From: Bacillus aerolatus
GTDB lineage: Bacteria > Bacillota > Bacilli > Bacillales > Domibacillaceae
Direction: 5' to 3'
NCBI RefSeq assembly: GCF_009183655.1
Contig: NZ_WEIO01000002.1
Location: forward strand, 1 to 64,000
Length of the DNA: 64,000 bases
Under the pieces are notes generated by a model. It saw only the letters and a list, made by a program, of their open reading frames with translations. It had not been told where the DNA came from and made no database searches. Below are positions 16,826 to 25,959 of the stretch, piece by piece (the stretch's first letter is position 1; the number at the start of each line of letters is the position of its first letter). The position numbers and the translations under genes are program-made.

Positions 16826-17998
16826 ATGCGCGTATTAATATTAGGATCAGGGTTAATGGGAAAAGAAGCAGCGAGAGACCTAGTGCAATGTGAAGGGGTG
16901 GCGAAAGTCACGCTCGCCGATTACGATATTGAAAAAGCAAAACAAACTTGCCAAGTGCTTCGCTCTCCAAAACTTAACGCGGCTTTCGTTGATGCGTCTA
17001 AATCGGATCAGTTAGTACATTTAATGGGCGCACACGATGTTGTGATCAATGCATTATTCTACTCGTTTAATATAGCGGTTGCGAAAGCAGCGATTACAGC
17101 AGGTGTACACTCAGTCGATCTTGGAGGGCACATCGGCCATGCAACGGACCAGGTATTGGAAATGATGAAAGAAGCGAAATCGGCCAATGTGACACTTATT
17201 CCTGATCTCGGCGTGGCGCCGGGCATGATTAATATTTTAGCTGGCTACGGTGCCAGCAAGCTTGATAAAGTAGAATCGATTAAATTGTACGTAGGGGGTA
17301 TCCCTCTCCGTCCAGAACCGCCGTTTGAATACAACCATGTGTTTTCAATGGAAGGTGTGTTTGACCATTATACGGATCCTTCTTTCATCATTAGAGAAGG
17401 GGAAAAACAAGAAATTCCATCTTTGTCGGAAGTAGAACCGATTCATTTTGAAAAATTCGGCCCGCTGGAAGCATTCCATACGGCAGGCGGAACTTCAACG
17501 CTCTCGTATTCTTATCCGGAGCTTGACTGTCTGGAATATAAAACGATCCGCTATCCGGGGCACGCCAAAAAGTTTGAATTACTCGTTGATTTAAATTTAA
17601 CCCGCTCCGACTATTTTGTAGAAGTAAGCGGTATACAAGTGAGACCGCGCGATGTTTTGTTAAAAGTACTTGATCCGATTGTCGATTTGAAAGATAAAGA
17701 AGATGTCGTGCTTTTAAGAGTAGAAACGAAAGGGATAAAAGGCGGGCAGCAGGCCGGCTTCACATATGAAATGACAACGTATAAAGACACAGTTAATAAC
17801 GTGACCGCTATGGCCAGAGCAACTGCGAACACTATTTCCGTTGTCGCCCAAATGATTGCCGGCGGAACAATTAACAAAGCAGGGGTTTATCCGCCGGAGC
17901 AAATCGTTCCAGGTGGTAAATACATTGAAGAAATGGCGAAACGCGGAGTGATTATTAAAGAAAAGGTCCAAGAGAAAAATTCACACGCTCAAGCATAA
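16826..17998 (+). CDS. L-lysine 6-dehydrogenase (saccharopine dehydrogenase family)
   Basis: A 390-residue oxidoreductase with an N-terminal Rossmann fold ([16 protein letters not shown]) and the long [18 protein letters not shown] segment. The whole length resembles the Geobacillus lysine 6-dehydrogenase ([57 protein letters not shown]). That enzyme deaminates lysine at the epsilon position using NAD+, giving piperideine-6-carboxylate. Start ATG after GGGGAGGAAG; single-gene unit with terminator. Confidence 0.85.
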   Translation: MRVLILGSGLMGKEAARDLVQCEGVAKVTLADYDIEKAKQTCQVLRSPKLNAAFVDASKSDQLVHLMGAHDVVINALFYSFNIAVAKAAITAGVHSVDLGGHIGHATDQVLEMMKEAKSANVTLIPDLGVAPGMINILAGYGASKLDKVESIKLYVGGIPLRPEPPFEYNHVFSMEGVFDHYTDPSFIIREGEKQEIPSLSEVEPIHFEKFGPLEAFHTAGGTSTLSYSYPELDCLEYKTIRYPGHAKKFELLVDLNLTRSDYFVEVSGIQVRPRDVLLKVLDPIVDLKDKEDVVLLRVETKGIKGGQQAGFTYEMTTYKDTVNNVTAMARATANTISVVAQMIAGGTINKAGVYPPEQIVPGGKYIEEMAKRGVIIKEKVQEKNSHAQA

Positions 17999-18004
17999 CT
18001 AAGA

Positions 18005-18038
18005 AAGGCCTCCCGAATTTTCTTCGGGCGGCCTTTTA
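18005..18038 (+). terminator. Intrinsic terminator of lysine dehydrogenase
   Basis: GGCC-CCGAA/TTCGG-GGCC stem followed by TTTTAAA. Confidence 0.75.
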
Positions 18039-18172
18039 AACGAAGACGGGTAGCGTGGTGAGAGCGAATAGTGGCGCTTATTGATTAATTCTCTAAATGG
18101 AATCGGACTTTTGGATGTGAACCATCTACAGCGTCTTTTTAGATGTAAGTATTGCCATGCACGTTTTTTAAA

Positions 18173-18222
18173 ACGTAAAAACGCTCTGCACAGTTCTAAA
18201 ACAGAACAAAGTGCAGAGCGTT
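18173..18222 (-). terminator. Terminator for the minus-strand DUF2512 gene
   Basis: AACGCTCTGCAC/GTGCAGAGCGTT with an inner GTTCT/AGAAC stem. Reading the minus strand, the stem is followed by TTTTTACG. Confidence 0.8.
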
Positions 18223-18252
18223 TGAGTTTAGTGCGATTTATTATAATGTTTA

Positions 18253-18627
18253 TCAATCAATATGAGAAACGGAATCTTTTTTCGGAAACACATTTTTAGC
18301 AAGGTACATATGGAAAAACCATTCACCAATTGCAATGCCGATCGAAGAAAGTACAATGGCGGTAGCCAGTGGAATGCTGTGCTCTGTCAAAATAGCCCCC
18401 ATTACATACACCATGATAGCAGCCAAGACAAAATCACAAGTTGTGGCAAGAGCATTGGATGTACTTCGGAAAATCAGCAAGTCTCCAATTAAATAAGTGG
18501 TTCCGGTGACGACTAAGCTTGTCAGCAAAACTTCAGTCATCGACATATTAAAAATTAGGCCAAGGACGATAAACAAAATTGCCGTAACCATAACGATTTT
18601 AATTAGTAGTGCTTTGACATGCCCCAT
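18253..18627 (-). CDS. DUF2512 (YndM-like) four-helix membrane protein
   Basis: A 124-residue integral membrane protein with four predicted hydrophobic helices (about 8-30, 32-52, 62-82, 86-108). It matches the DUF2512/YndM family of Bacillaceae, which has no known function. ATG at 18627 after GGAGGGATAA. It stands alone between two plus-strand genes. Confidence 0.75.
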   Translation of the reverse strand: MGHVKALLIKIVMVTAILFIVLGLIFNMSMTEVLLTSLVVTGTTYLIGDLLIFRSTSNALATTCDFVLAAIMVYVMGAILTEHSIPLATAIVLSSIGIAIGEWFFHMYLAKNVFPKKDSVSHID

Positions 18628-18823
18628 ACTTATCCCTCCTTGCTTTTTAATTAACAGTCTTTTACCTCTGTTATTAAAAAATATGCTTAACTTGGATTTT
18701 CATTCCTTTAAATCCGCCGCCTGGATGTTGAATTTTTTACACAATCGAACTAGCAAATCCGTTTAGAGAACAAATTATAACGATGTGCATATGTTACGAA
18801 TATATGATGAAAGGGTGAGACGG

Positions 18824-19723
18824 ATGGAGAAGTACCAGCAATACTTACAAGAAGCGAAAAAATGGTGCGATGACATGTTAATTTTGCAGGAAGAAGCAAA
18901 TGATTTTTTACTTATAGAAGAATGGAAAAGAAAAGTAGAAGAGTTAGAAGAGAGGCTATTAAACACACAGAATGCGGAAGAAGCTGTTTTAGTTGACGGA
19001 GAAATCCACACTTTGCATAAAGAGTGGCGCCAATTTTACGATAGATTCTATGCGGAAGAAGTGAATCTATTTTCTGCGGAAGAACAGCAGGAAGAAAAGG
19101 AAAGAGAAGACCGGGTTCCTATTGGCGGCCACAAGCTTCCCCCCTTGCCATATCCTTGCAACGCACTTGAACCTTATATTGATGAAGAAACCATGAGGCT
19201 TCATCATGATAAGCATCATCAAAGTTATGTTGATGGATTAAATAAAGCTGAAAAAGAGCTGGCGAAAGCCCGCCGGTCTAATGACTTTAGCCTCGTCAAG
19301 CATTGGGAGAGAGAGCTGGCTTTTAACGGAGCAGGGCATTATTTGCATTCGATTTTTTGGAAAGTGATGTGCCCGCGCGGAGGAGGAAAACCATCCGGAA
19401 ATTTAGAACGGGAAATCATTCAGTCATTTGGCAGCTTTGCTGCATTTAAAAACCAGTTTTCAAAAGCGGCCGAGCATGTAGAAGGCGGAGGCTGGGCGAT
19501 TCTCGTATGGGTCCCGCCAACGCAGCGTCTGGAAATACTGCAAGCGGAAAAACACCAAAATTTAAGTCAATGGGATGTCGTTCCTTTGCTTGTACTTGAT
19601 GTGTGGGAGCATGCCTATTACTTAAAGTACAAAAACAAACGCGCAGATTATATCGAGAATTGGTGGAAGATTGTTTGCTGGGAAGAAGTAAGCAGACGGC
19701 TGAAAGAAGCGAGAAGAAAATAA
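18824..19723 (+). CDS. SodF-like Fe/Mn superoxide dismutase with helical N-terminal extension
   Basis: A 299-residue protein. Residues about 100-290 are an Fe/Mn superoxide dismutase domain with all four metal ligands visible: His in RLHHDKHHQSYVD, His in GHYLHSIFW, and Asp and His in DVWEHAYYLKY. The first hundred residues are charged, Glu/Lys-rich and probably coiled-coil, as in Bacillus SodF. ATG at 18824 is favoured by GAAAGGGTGA just upstream; earlier in-frame ATGs lack a site. No signal peptide. Metal preference cannot be assigned with confidence. Confidence 0.87.
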   Translation: MEKYQQYLQEAKKWCDDMLILQEEANDFLLIEEWKRKVEELEERLLNTQNAEEAVLVDGEIHTLHKEWRQFYDRFYAEEVNLFSAEEQQEEKEREDRVPIGGHKLPPLPYPCNALEPYIDEETMRLHHDKHHQSYVDGLNKAEKELAKARRSNDFSLVKHWERELAFNGAGHYLHSIFWKVMCPRGGGKPSGNLEREIIQSFGSFAAFKNQFSKAAEHVEGGGWAILVWVPPTQRLEILQAEKHQNLSQWDVVPLLVLDVWEHAYYLKYKNKRADYIENWWKIVCWEEVSRRLKEARRK

Positions 19724-19783
19724 AAATCCAATTGCTTATTCAAGGGCGCTGTATTAAACTTGTAACCAATGAAAACTTTATAC

Positions 19784-19957
19784 GAAAAACCGGGTGCCTT
19801 TGCATGAGCAAAGGGTAACAGGGAATCGGGTGCAAGTCCCGAGCGGTCCCGCCACTGTAATCGGAAAGTTCTTTTTTCACATATGTCACTTGAGAAATCA
19901 GGGAAGGCGAAAAAAGCGCGCTGATCCGTAAGCCAGGAGACCTACCCGGGTTTTATT
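19784..19957 (+). ncRNA. Cobalamin (B12) riboswitch aptamer
   Basis: P1 is formed by AAAACCGGGT and ACCCGGGTTTT. Between them are the conserved GGGTGCAAGTCCCGAGCGG and CCCGCCACTGTAAT segments and the B12 box AAGCCAGGAGACCTACC. Adenosylcobalamin binding to this class usually shuts expression off. The next gene is nikA, 367 bases downstream, with no other gene in between. Confidence 0.93.
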
Positions 19958-20045
19958 CACCAACTATGCCTTCGCGGAAAGGACAGGTGTCTGAGGATTG
20001 AACAGCCTTATATAGTTTTTTGCTGTTATTTTTTCAATACGCCCG

Positions 20046-20082
20046 AGCTCTATTCTTAGCGATAAGAATAGGGCTTTTTTTC
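20046..20082 (+). terminator. Terminator of the B12 riboswitch expression platform
   Basis: AGCTCTATTCTTA/TAAGAATAGGGCT (one G-U pair) followed by TTTTTTT. Its position 90 bases behind the aptamer fits transcription attenuation. Confidence 0.85.
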
Positions 20083-20167
20083 CGTCGATTATTACTATTT
20101 AACGGCTGAGAGAGTTAATTTACAAGTTGTTTTGAACCGTATAATTTTTTATTTTAGTTAAAAATAC

Positions 20168-20197
20168 TTGTAAATAGTAATCATTACGATTTATGAT
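20168..20197 (+). promoter_or_regulatory. Second nik promoter with a Zur-like box in the spacer
   Basis: -35 TTGTAA (20168-20173), 18-base spacer, -10 TATGAT (20192-20197). Overlapping the spacer (20172-20192) is a near-palindrome with core GTAATCATTACGATTT. It matches the B. subtilis Zur consensus (AAATCGTAATNATTACGATTT) with one mismatch, C to A at the fifth position. Fur and PerR boxes fit less well. Predicted effect: repression when zinc is plentiful. Confidence 0.65.
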
Positions 20198-20323
20198 AGT
20201 TACGTACTTTTAAGAACTGAAACAAAAGAATGAGGAAGAAACTGGGAATAGAGGCAAACCTATAACTTTTTTTATATTCAACATTTTTGAATAGGTAAAA
20301 TTCTATATTGAAGGTGAGAAAAC

Positions 20324-21958
20324 ATGGTTTTAAAACGGTCTAAATTAGTCACTTCTCTTGTCGGGCTGCTAGTGCTTCTAACAATATTTGTTACTGGTTG
20401 CAGCAACACAACAAAAGATCAAGAAAACGCATCAGCTAAAGATCAAACAAAAGTTCTTACTTTTTCCTGGGCTGGGGATATTGGTGACTTAAATCCACAT
20501 ACGTACTTTCCGAATCAATGGTTTTCGCAGGCTATGGTATATGAACCTCTTGTTTACTACGGTGAGGGCGGAGAACTGAAGCCTTGGCTGGCCGAGAGCT
20601 GGGATGTATCGAAAGATGGAAAAGAATATGTATTCCATCTGAGGGAAGACGTTACATTTTCTGATGGTTCTCCATTTAATGCTGCCATTGTTAAGAAAAA
20701 CTTTGATACCGTTTTAGCCAATGCTCCGCAACATGAATGGATGGAATTAATTAACCAAATTAAAAGCACAGAAGTAGTGGATGAATCGACGTTTAAACTG
20801 ACTTTGCACAAGCCGTATTATCCAACTCTTCAAGAACTCACTTACATCAGACCATTAAGATTTATAGGAGAAGCGGCTTTTCCTGACAGTCAAAACACAT
20901 TTAAGGAAGGACTCAAGTCCCCAATTGGCACAGGTCCGTGGATATTGAGCAAATATAAGAAAAATGAAGAGGCTGTATTTATAAGAAACGAAAAGTATTG
21001 GGGAACGAAACCGGAAATAGATAAGGTGGTTGTGAAAGTTATTCCTGATGGAGAATCTAGAGTTTTAGCTTTTGAAAAAAAGGAAATCGATCTTATTTTT
21101 GGCAACGGAGTCATTAGCCAAGATTCATTCCAGTTTTTGAAGGATTCAGGAATATATGAAACTAAGTTATCAGAGCCTACAGCTACAAGGGCGCTGCTTT
21201 TTAACACGAACAGAGAAACGATGAAAGACCTTAAATTACGCGCAGCTCTCCAGCATGCTTTTAATAAACAGGCAGTGATCGATAATATCTTTTACGGGAC
21301 GGAAAAAAAGGCTGACACTTTGTTTGCGCCTAACATTCCTTACACGAAGATTAATGTAAAGCCTTATGAATACGATGCAGAAAAAGCAAAACAATTATTG
21401 GATGAAGCTGGATGGAAAAGAGTAAAAGGAAAACCATTTCGAGAAAAGGATGGAGAAATATTACAACTGGAATTATTGTTTATTAGCACAGACAACATCC
21501 AAAAGGCGATCGCAGAATTTATCCAAGGTGATTTTAGAAAAATGGGGATAGATATTAAGTTGATTAGTCAGGAAGAAGAGACTTTTTGGGCAACCGCATA
21601 TGAAGGTGGTTTTGATTTATTATTTACAGCAAGCTGGGGTGTCCCGTTTGATCCACATGCCTATTTGTCTGCTATGACGAAAACCTCAGAAAACGGAAGT
21701 CCGGATTACAAGGCTCAATTAGGGCTGCCGGTAAAGAAAGAAATAGATAGGAAAATTAAGGAAACGTTATTAAGTACGGACGAAGCAAAGAGAAAAATGT
21801 TATATAAAGATATTTTAACTGCATTGCACGAACAAGCTGTATACTTACCAATATCTTATCAGTCTAATGCAGCTGTTTATCATAAAAATATTAGCGGAGT
21901 CCATTTCTTGCCGCAAGAATACGAAGTACCCTTCACTTCCATTGATATTAATAAGTGA
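20324..21958 (+). CDS. nikA: Nickel/cobalt ABC transporter substrate-binding lipoprotein, NikA-like
   Basis: A 544-residue family 5 solute-binding protein with a lipoprotein signal (FVTGC, Cys26). It follows E. coli NikA closely: GDLNPHTYFPNQWFSQAMVYEPLV, LKPWLAESW, SPIGTGPWIL, ADTLFAPNIPY and LHEQAVYLPISY. The RPLRF segment keeps the Arg next to the ligand site in NikA. Where E. coli NikA has a His-bearing loop (SHADF), this one has GSPDY, so metal or chelator preference may differ. Upstream control by cobalamin and probably zinc suggests cobalt or a chelated metal rather than nickel alone. Confidence 0.85.
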   Translation: MVLKRSKLVTSLVGLLVLLTIFVTGCSNTTKDQENASAKDQTKVLTFSWAGDIGDLNPHTYFPNQWFSQAMVYEPLVYYGEGGELKPWLAESWDVSKDGKEYVFHLREDVTFSDGSPFNAAIVKKNFDTVLANAPQHEWMELINQIKSTEVVDESTFKLTLHKPYYPTLQELTYIRPLRFIGEAAFPDSQNTFKEGLKSPIGTGPWILSKYKKNEEAVFIRNEKYWGTKPEIDKVVVKVIPDGESRVLAFEKKEIDLIFGNGVISQDSFQFLKDSGIYETKLSEPTATRALLFNTNRETMKDLKLRAALQHAFNKQAVIDNIFYGTEKKADTLFAPNIPYTKINVKPYEYDAEKAKQLLDEAGWKRVKGKPFREKDGEILQLELLFISTDNIQKAIAEFIQGDFRKMGIDIKLISQEEETFWATAYEGGFDLLFTASWGVPFDPHAYLSAMTKTSENGSPDYKAQLGLPVKKEIDRKIKETLLSTDEAKRKMLYKDILTALHEQAVYLPISYQSNAAVYHKNISGVHFLPQEYEVPFTSIDINK

Positions 21959-21994
21959 AGCAAGGATATTAAAAAATGGCTTAAGGAGCACTAA

Positions 21995-22933
21995 ATGGGT
22001 TGGTTCATTGTTAAACGCCTCACGAGTTTAATTCCAATATTATTTGGCATTTCTCTCATTACTTTTATCTTGCTCCACTTAACTCCTGGAGACCCGGCCG
22101 TAGCTTACTTAAGGGCGTCACATATTCCTCCTGCGGATGAGACAGTGGCTGCCCTTCGAGTGGAGCTGGGACTGGACAAGCCCCTTTATGTTCAGTATGT
22201 AGAGTGGCTGGGAAAAGTGGTGCAATTAGATTTAGGGATGTCTTATGTGTCGAAGAAATCTGTATGGGACGAGATTATGTTACATTTCTTCCCAACGGTA
22301 CAGCTAACGTTGGCTTCGTGCATCCTTATTGTTGTTGTTAGTTTACCGATAGGAATAATGTCTGCTATTTACAAGGGGAAATTGATTGATCAGTTTAGTA
22401 GAATAATAGCCTTTGTTAGTGTTTCTATGCCTGCTTTTTGGTTCGGATTTCTCTTGATCTATTTTCTATCCGTAAAGTTAGATTTATTTCCTGTGTTAGG
22501 AAGGGGAACTTTTGCTCATTTGGTGCTTCCTTCCTTGACGCTGTCTTTTGCTTATATAGGTACGTACATGCGATTGCTCCGAGCTAGTGTACTGGAAAAT
22601 TTAAATGAGCCATTTGTCATGTATGCCAGAGCGAGAGGGTTGCGCGAAAGATTAATCGTTAGCAGGCACCTCTTAAAAAAATCTTTATTGCCATTAGTAA
22701 CTGGACTTGGCATGAGCCTTGGGAACATGTTAAGTGGAGCTGTTATCGTTGAAACAGTTTTTGCTTGGCCCGGCATGGGACAGTTATTTGTCACGTCTAT
22801 TTTGACTCGAGATTACCCGATGATTCAAGGTTGTTTATTGTTTATGGGTGTGATCTTTGTGGTCTGTAATCTCCTAGTGGATCTTGCCTATTCTTTCCTT
22901 GATCCCCGTATACGATGGGAAGGAGAGAAATAA
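21995..22933 (+). CDS. nikB: Nickel/cobalt ABC transporter permease NikB
   Basis: A 312-residue membrane permease of the Dpp/Opp/Nik type with six hydrophobic segments. The N-terminal helix and LTPGDPAVAYL loop are typical, as is the cytoplasmic coupling segment ARARGLRERLIVSRHLLKKSLLP. ATG after AAGGAGCAC. Pairs with the following permease. Confidence 0.88.
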   Translation: MGWFIVKRLTSLIPILFGISLITFILLHLTPGDPAVAYLRASHIPPADETVAALRVELGLDKPLYVQYVEWLGKVVQLDLGMSYVSKKSVWDEIMLHFFPTVQLTLASCILIVVVSLPIGIMSAIYKGKLIDQFSRIIAFVSVSMPAFWFGFLLIYFLSVKLDLFPVLGRGTFAHLVLPSLTLSFAYIGTYMRLLRASVLENLNEPFVMYARARGLRERLIVSRHLLKKSLLPLVTGLGMSLGNMLSGAVIVETVFAWPGMGQLFVTSILTRDYPMIQGCLLFMGVIFVVCNLLVDLAYSFLDPRIRWEGEK

Positions 22934-22935
22934 AA

Positions 22936-23766
22936 GTGTTGAAAAACGTGAAACGACAGTTGTTGTCACATAAGCTCATGATGATCAGCAGCATGATTGT
23001 TTTCTTTATGACCTTATTGGCTCTTCTTGCTCCTTTTTTTGCTCCTAATGATCCCAATTTAGTTGATATTACTCATAAACTGCAAGGGCCTTCCTCTAAG
23101 TTTCCGCTGGGAACCGATCATTTAGGGAGAGATATATTGTCTCGATTAATCTATGGAACACGGACTTCGTTAGGAACAGCTTTCCTTGTCATGGGGCTGA
23201 CGATGATGATTAGTATTCCGCTTGGTATTTATGCAGGTTTTAGAGGTGGCTGGGGTGATTATCTCTTCATGCGAATATGTGATATTCTCATGGCATTTCC
23301 AAGCTTTCTTCTATCCTTAGCTTTGATCGGAATATTGGGACCGGGTCTTGTCAACCTGATTTTGGCGATGGTGCTTGTCCAATGGGTTTTTTATGCTCGC
23401 GTCATTCGAGGAATGGTTCTTAGTGTAAAGGAGCAAAATTTTGTCTTAGCGGCCAAAGTCTGCGGAACATCGAGGTTAGTCATTGTCATCAAACATATTT
23501 TACCTGCCATTATCTCTCAAGTGGCTGTATTAGTCTTTATGGACATCGGAGGAGTGGTATTAGCTATTTCTGGTCTCTCCTTTTTAGGTCTTGGCATACA
23601 GCCGCCAGGAGCAGAGTGGGGAATGATGATCAATGACAGCAAGCAATTTTTTAGAAACGCTCCTTCATTGATGCTGTACCCGGGGATGATGATCTTAATC
23701 GTTGTGGTCGCTTTCAACTTGTTCGGCGAAGCCTTGAGGGATGCTCTCGACCTAAGAAGGGAATAG
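22936..23766 (+). CDS. nikC: Nickel/cobalt ABC transporter permease NikC
   Basis: A 276-residue permease. FPLGTDHLGRDILSRLIYGTRTSL is the standard NikC/DppC N-terminal mark and AAKVCGTSRLVIVIKHILP the coupling loop. GTG at 22936 is preferred because the AAGGAGAG site ends about nine bases earlier; an in-frame ATG at 22915 would overlap nikB and has no site. The gap to nikB is two bases. Confidence 0.87.
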   Translation: MLKNVKRQLLSHKLMMISSMIVFFMTLLALLAPFFAPNDPNLVDITHKLQGPSSKFPLGTDHLGRDILSRLIYGTRTSLGTAFLVMGLTMMISIPLGIYAGFRGGWGDYLFMRICDILMAFPSFLLSLALIGILGPGLVNLILAMVLVQWVFYARVIRGMVLSVKEQNFVLAAKVCGTSRLVIVIKHILPAIISQVAVLVFMDIGGVVLAISGLSFLGLGIQPPGAEWGMMINDSKQFFRNAPSLMLYPGMMILIVVVAFNLFGEALRDALDLRRE

Positions 23767-23781
23767 AAGGGAAGATGGAAG

Positions 23782-24753
23782 ATGGAGCAACAACCCATTC
23801 TAACTGTAAACAAATTGAACATAGATGTATCAACACCGCATGGGGTGACTCAGGTTGTCCGTGATGTCAGTTTTAAGATCGAGGCTGGAAAAGTGTTTGG
23901 CTTCGTCGGAGAGAGTGGATCAGGGAAAACGATGACATGCATGTCCCTATTAAATCTTTTACCCGGTGAGGCAAAGGTGGTAAAAGGGAGTATCAAGTTT
24001 AGAAATAAAGACATTCTAAATTGTTCAGCAAAAGATATGAGAAAGGCACGGGGCAGTGAGATTGCTATGATTATGCAAAATCCTATGACCGCCTTTAATC
24101 CTGTGAGGACGATCGGACGGCATTTCATTGAAACGCTTAAAACTCATTTACCTATCACTAAGCAACAAGCGCGGACAATGGCTATAGCGTATTTAGAAAA
24201 AGCGGACTTGCCTAATCCAGAGAATCTATTGAAACAATATCCGTTTCAGCTGAGCGGCGGAATGCTGCAGCGTGTGATGATTGCGATCACGATGTCTTTG
24301 AATCCATCTATCCTCATTGCTGATGAGCCGACGACTGCACTCGATGCGACAAATCAACTCCAGATTTTGCAACAGTTGAATTGGTTAAGGAAAGAATACG
24401 ATACAGGAATTTTATTAGTTTCGCACGATCTAGGTGTGATTGCTCAGTTGGCTGACGAAGTGGCTGTGATGTATGGTGGTTATATCGTTGAGAAAGCACC
24501 GGTATTTAAGTTATTCAATCGTCCGATGCACCCATATACTCGAGTTTTGTTAGAGTCCAGACTTGGGTTAACGAGAAGAAAGATAAAGAGTGTACAACGT
24601 GTCAGTGTTTCGTCTCCCAATCTAATAAATAAAGAAAATACATGTCCATTCTTCGAACGATGCGAGGATGCAGATCACACTTGTGTAAATGACAATCTTG
24701 AATTGAAAGAGTGTGAAAAAGATCATCTAGTACGATGTGTGAAATCAGGATAA
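23782..24753 (+). CDS. nikD: Nickel/cobalt ABC transporter ATPase NikD (DppD-like)
   Basis: A 323-residue ATPase: Walker A GESGSGKT (43-50), signature LSGGMLQRV, Walker B ILIADEPTTALD and a His loop after LLVSHD. The tail has four Cys (CPFFERCEDADHTC) typical of the oligopeptide/dipeptide C-terminal domain, which binds an iron-sulfur cluster in some members. Partner of the next ATPase. Confidence 0.88.
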   Translation: MEQQPILTVNKLNIDVSTPHGVTQVVRDVSFKIEAGKVFGFVGESGSGKTMTCMSLLNLLPGEAKVVKGSIKFRNKDILNCSAKDMRKARGSEIAMIMQNPMTAFNPVRTIGRHFIETLKTHLPITKQQARTMAIAYLEKADLPNPENLLKQYPFQLSGGMLQRVMIAITMSLNPSILIADEPTTALDATNQLQILQQLNWLRKEYDTGILLVSHDLGVIAQLADEVAVMYGGYIVEKAPVFKLFNRPMHPYTRVLLESRLGLTRRKIKSVQRVSVSSPNLINKENTCPFFERCEDADHTCVNDNLELKECEKDHLVRCVKSG

Positions 24754-24772
24754 AGAGTTGGGGGAATGAAGA

Positions 24773-25606
24773 GTGGGATTGCTTGAGTTGAAAAGTATAA
24801 AGAAAACATACTTCCTCGGGAGTTCTGTTTGGGGGAAGCGTAAAATTGTTGAAGCCGTTAAAAACGTCTCTCTCACTTTGGAAGAAGGAGTATGCTTAGG
24901 GCTTGTTGGAGAAAGTGGGTCGGGCAAGAGTACCCTTGGTAAAATTCTTCTAGGACTGGAAAAGCCGGATCAGGGAGAGGTATGGTTTCAGGGGAGGAAT
25001 CTTTATAATCTAAAAGCAAAAGAATTAAAGGAGCTGCGGCGAAATTTGCAAGTTGTCTTTCAGGATTGTTATAGCGCTGTTAACCCAAGATTAACTGTAG
25101 GAGAGATTATTGCTGAGCCATTAAGAAATTACGAAAGGCTTACGTCCGCTCAAGAGAAAAAGAAAGTACAGGAGTTTTTGGAGATTGTTGGGTTATGTCT
25201 AGAAGATATTCATAAATACCCGCATCATTTCAGTGGAGGGCAGCTGCAAAGAATCAATATCGCAAGGGCGATTGCATTAAAGCCAAAGTTAATTATACTC
25301 GATGAGGCTGTAAGTGCTTTAGATGTTCTTGTCCAAGTACAAATATTGAATCTTTTGGCACAATTAAAAGAAGAGTTTCAACTATCCTATCTCTTTATTT
25401 CTCATGATTTACAGGCGGTCAATTACATCGCAGACCGTCTAGCGGTAATGTACAAAGGGGAGGTTGTTGAACGACTGGATGATATGGAACAGCTTGAACG
25501 ATTAGAGCATCCTGTTTCTAAAAAGCTATTGTCGTCCGTGTTACCTCCATATCCGAGTGGGGAAAGGCTTGGCATCATTAACAATATGACAAAGATCTCA
25601 CTTTGA
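24773..25606 (+). CDS. nikE: Nickel/cobalt ABC transporter ATPase NikE (DppF-like)
   Basis: A 277-residue ATPase: Walker A GESGSGKST (46-54), signature FSGGQLQRINIARA, Walker B LIILDEAVSALD. Start GTG at 24773 after GGGGGAATGA. It is shorter than the DppD-type partner and lacks the Cys-rich tail. Closes the nik operon. Confidence 0.87.
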   Translation: MGLLELKSIKKTYFLGSSVWGKRKIVEAVKNVSLTLEEGVCLGLVGESGSGKSTLGKILLGLEKPDQGEVWFQGRNLYNLKAKELKELRRNLQVVFQDCYSAVNPRLTVGEIIAEPLRNYERLTSAQEKKKVQEFLEIVGLCLEDIHKYPHHFSGGQLQRINIARAIALKPKLIILDEAVSALDVLVQVQILNLLAQLKEEFQLSYLFISHDLQAVNYIADRLAVMYKGEVVERLDDMEQLERLEHPVSKKLLSSVLPPYPSGERLGIINNMTKISL

Positions 25607-25716
25607 TTAATACCGAAGGAATAAGAAGAAAACAAATATTTCGCATTTTGACTAGGGCTGAAGGAATTCACGCTCCGCTGACAGAAGGGGTTTATCCCGA
25701 GGAGTTTTCCAAATAG
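25603..25716 (+). other. Short open frame trailing nikE, possible gene remnant
   Basis: A TTG overlapping the nikE stop (TTGA) opens 37 codons, with coding-like content (RRKQIFRILTRAEGIHAPL). No ribosome site, so only coupled translation is plausible. Could be the stub of a lost gene. No family recognised. Confidence 0.25.
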
Positions 25717-25791
25717 AGTGAAAGTTTTATAAAAAAACCTTCCAAACTAGCTTTATTCATCCTATAATAGAATCTGAACTTAATAGCAAAA

Positions 25792-25891
25792 CTGCTAGAG
25801 GTGCCTGTTAATGGCTGAGAGAAAAACAGAGGTGTTTTTCAACTCTTTGAACCTGATCTGGATGATGCCAGCGTAGGGAAGTAGAGCAATC
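25792..25891 (+). ncRNA. TPP (THI-box) riboswitch 1
   Basis: GGCTGAGA near 25813 and GAACCTGATCTGGATGATGCC...GCGTAGGGAAG around 25849-25881 are the two conserved THI halves, closed by TGCT/AGCA. A TATAAT box is 30 bases upstream. Controls thiW. Confidence 0.93.
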
Positions 25892-25912
25892 ATGACTATT
25901 TCACTTGCAATG

Positions 25913-25942
25913 GCCGGATCCAGATCAGGATCCGGCTTTTTA
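25913..25942 (+). terminator. Terminator of TPP riboswitch 1
   Basis: GCCGGATCC/GGATCCGGC with a six-base loop, followed by TTTTTAT, 18 bases ahead of the thiW start. Confidence 0.88.
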
Positions 25943-25959
25943 TATTGGAGGAATGTTTT

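Noticed and set aside
20172-20192. Fur or PerR box instead of Zur
   Set aside because: Fur (GATAATNATTATC) and PerR (TTATAATNATTATAA) consensus fit worse; the GTAAT/ATTACGATTT half sites are Zur-like.
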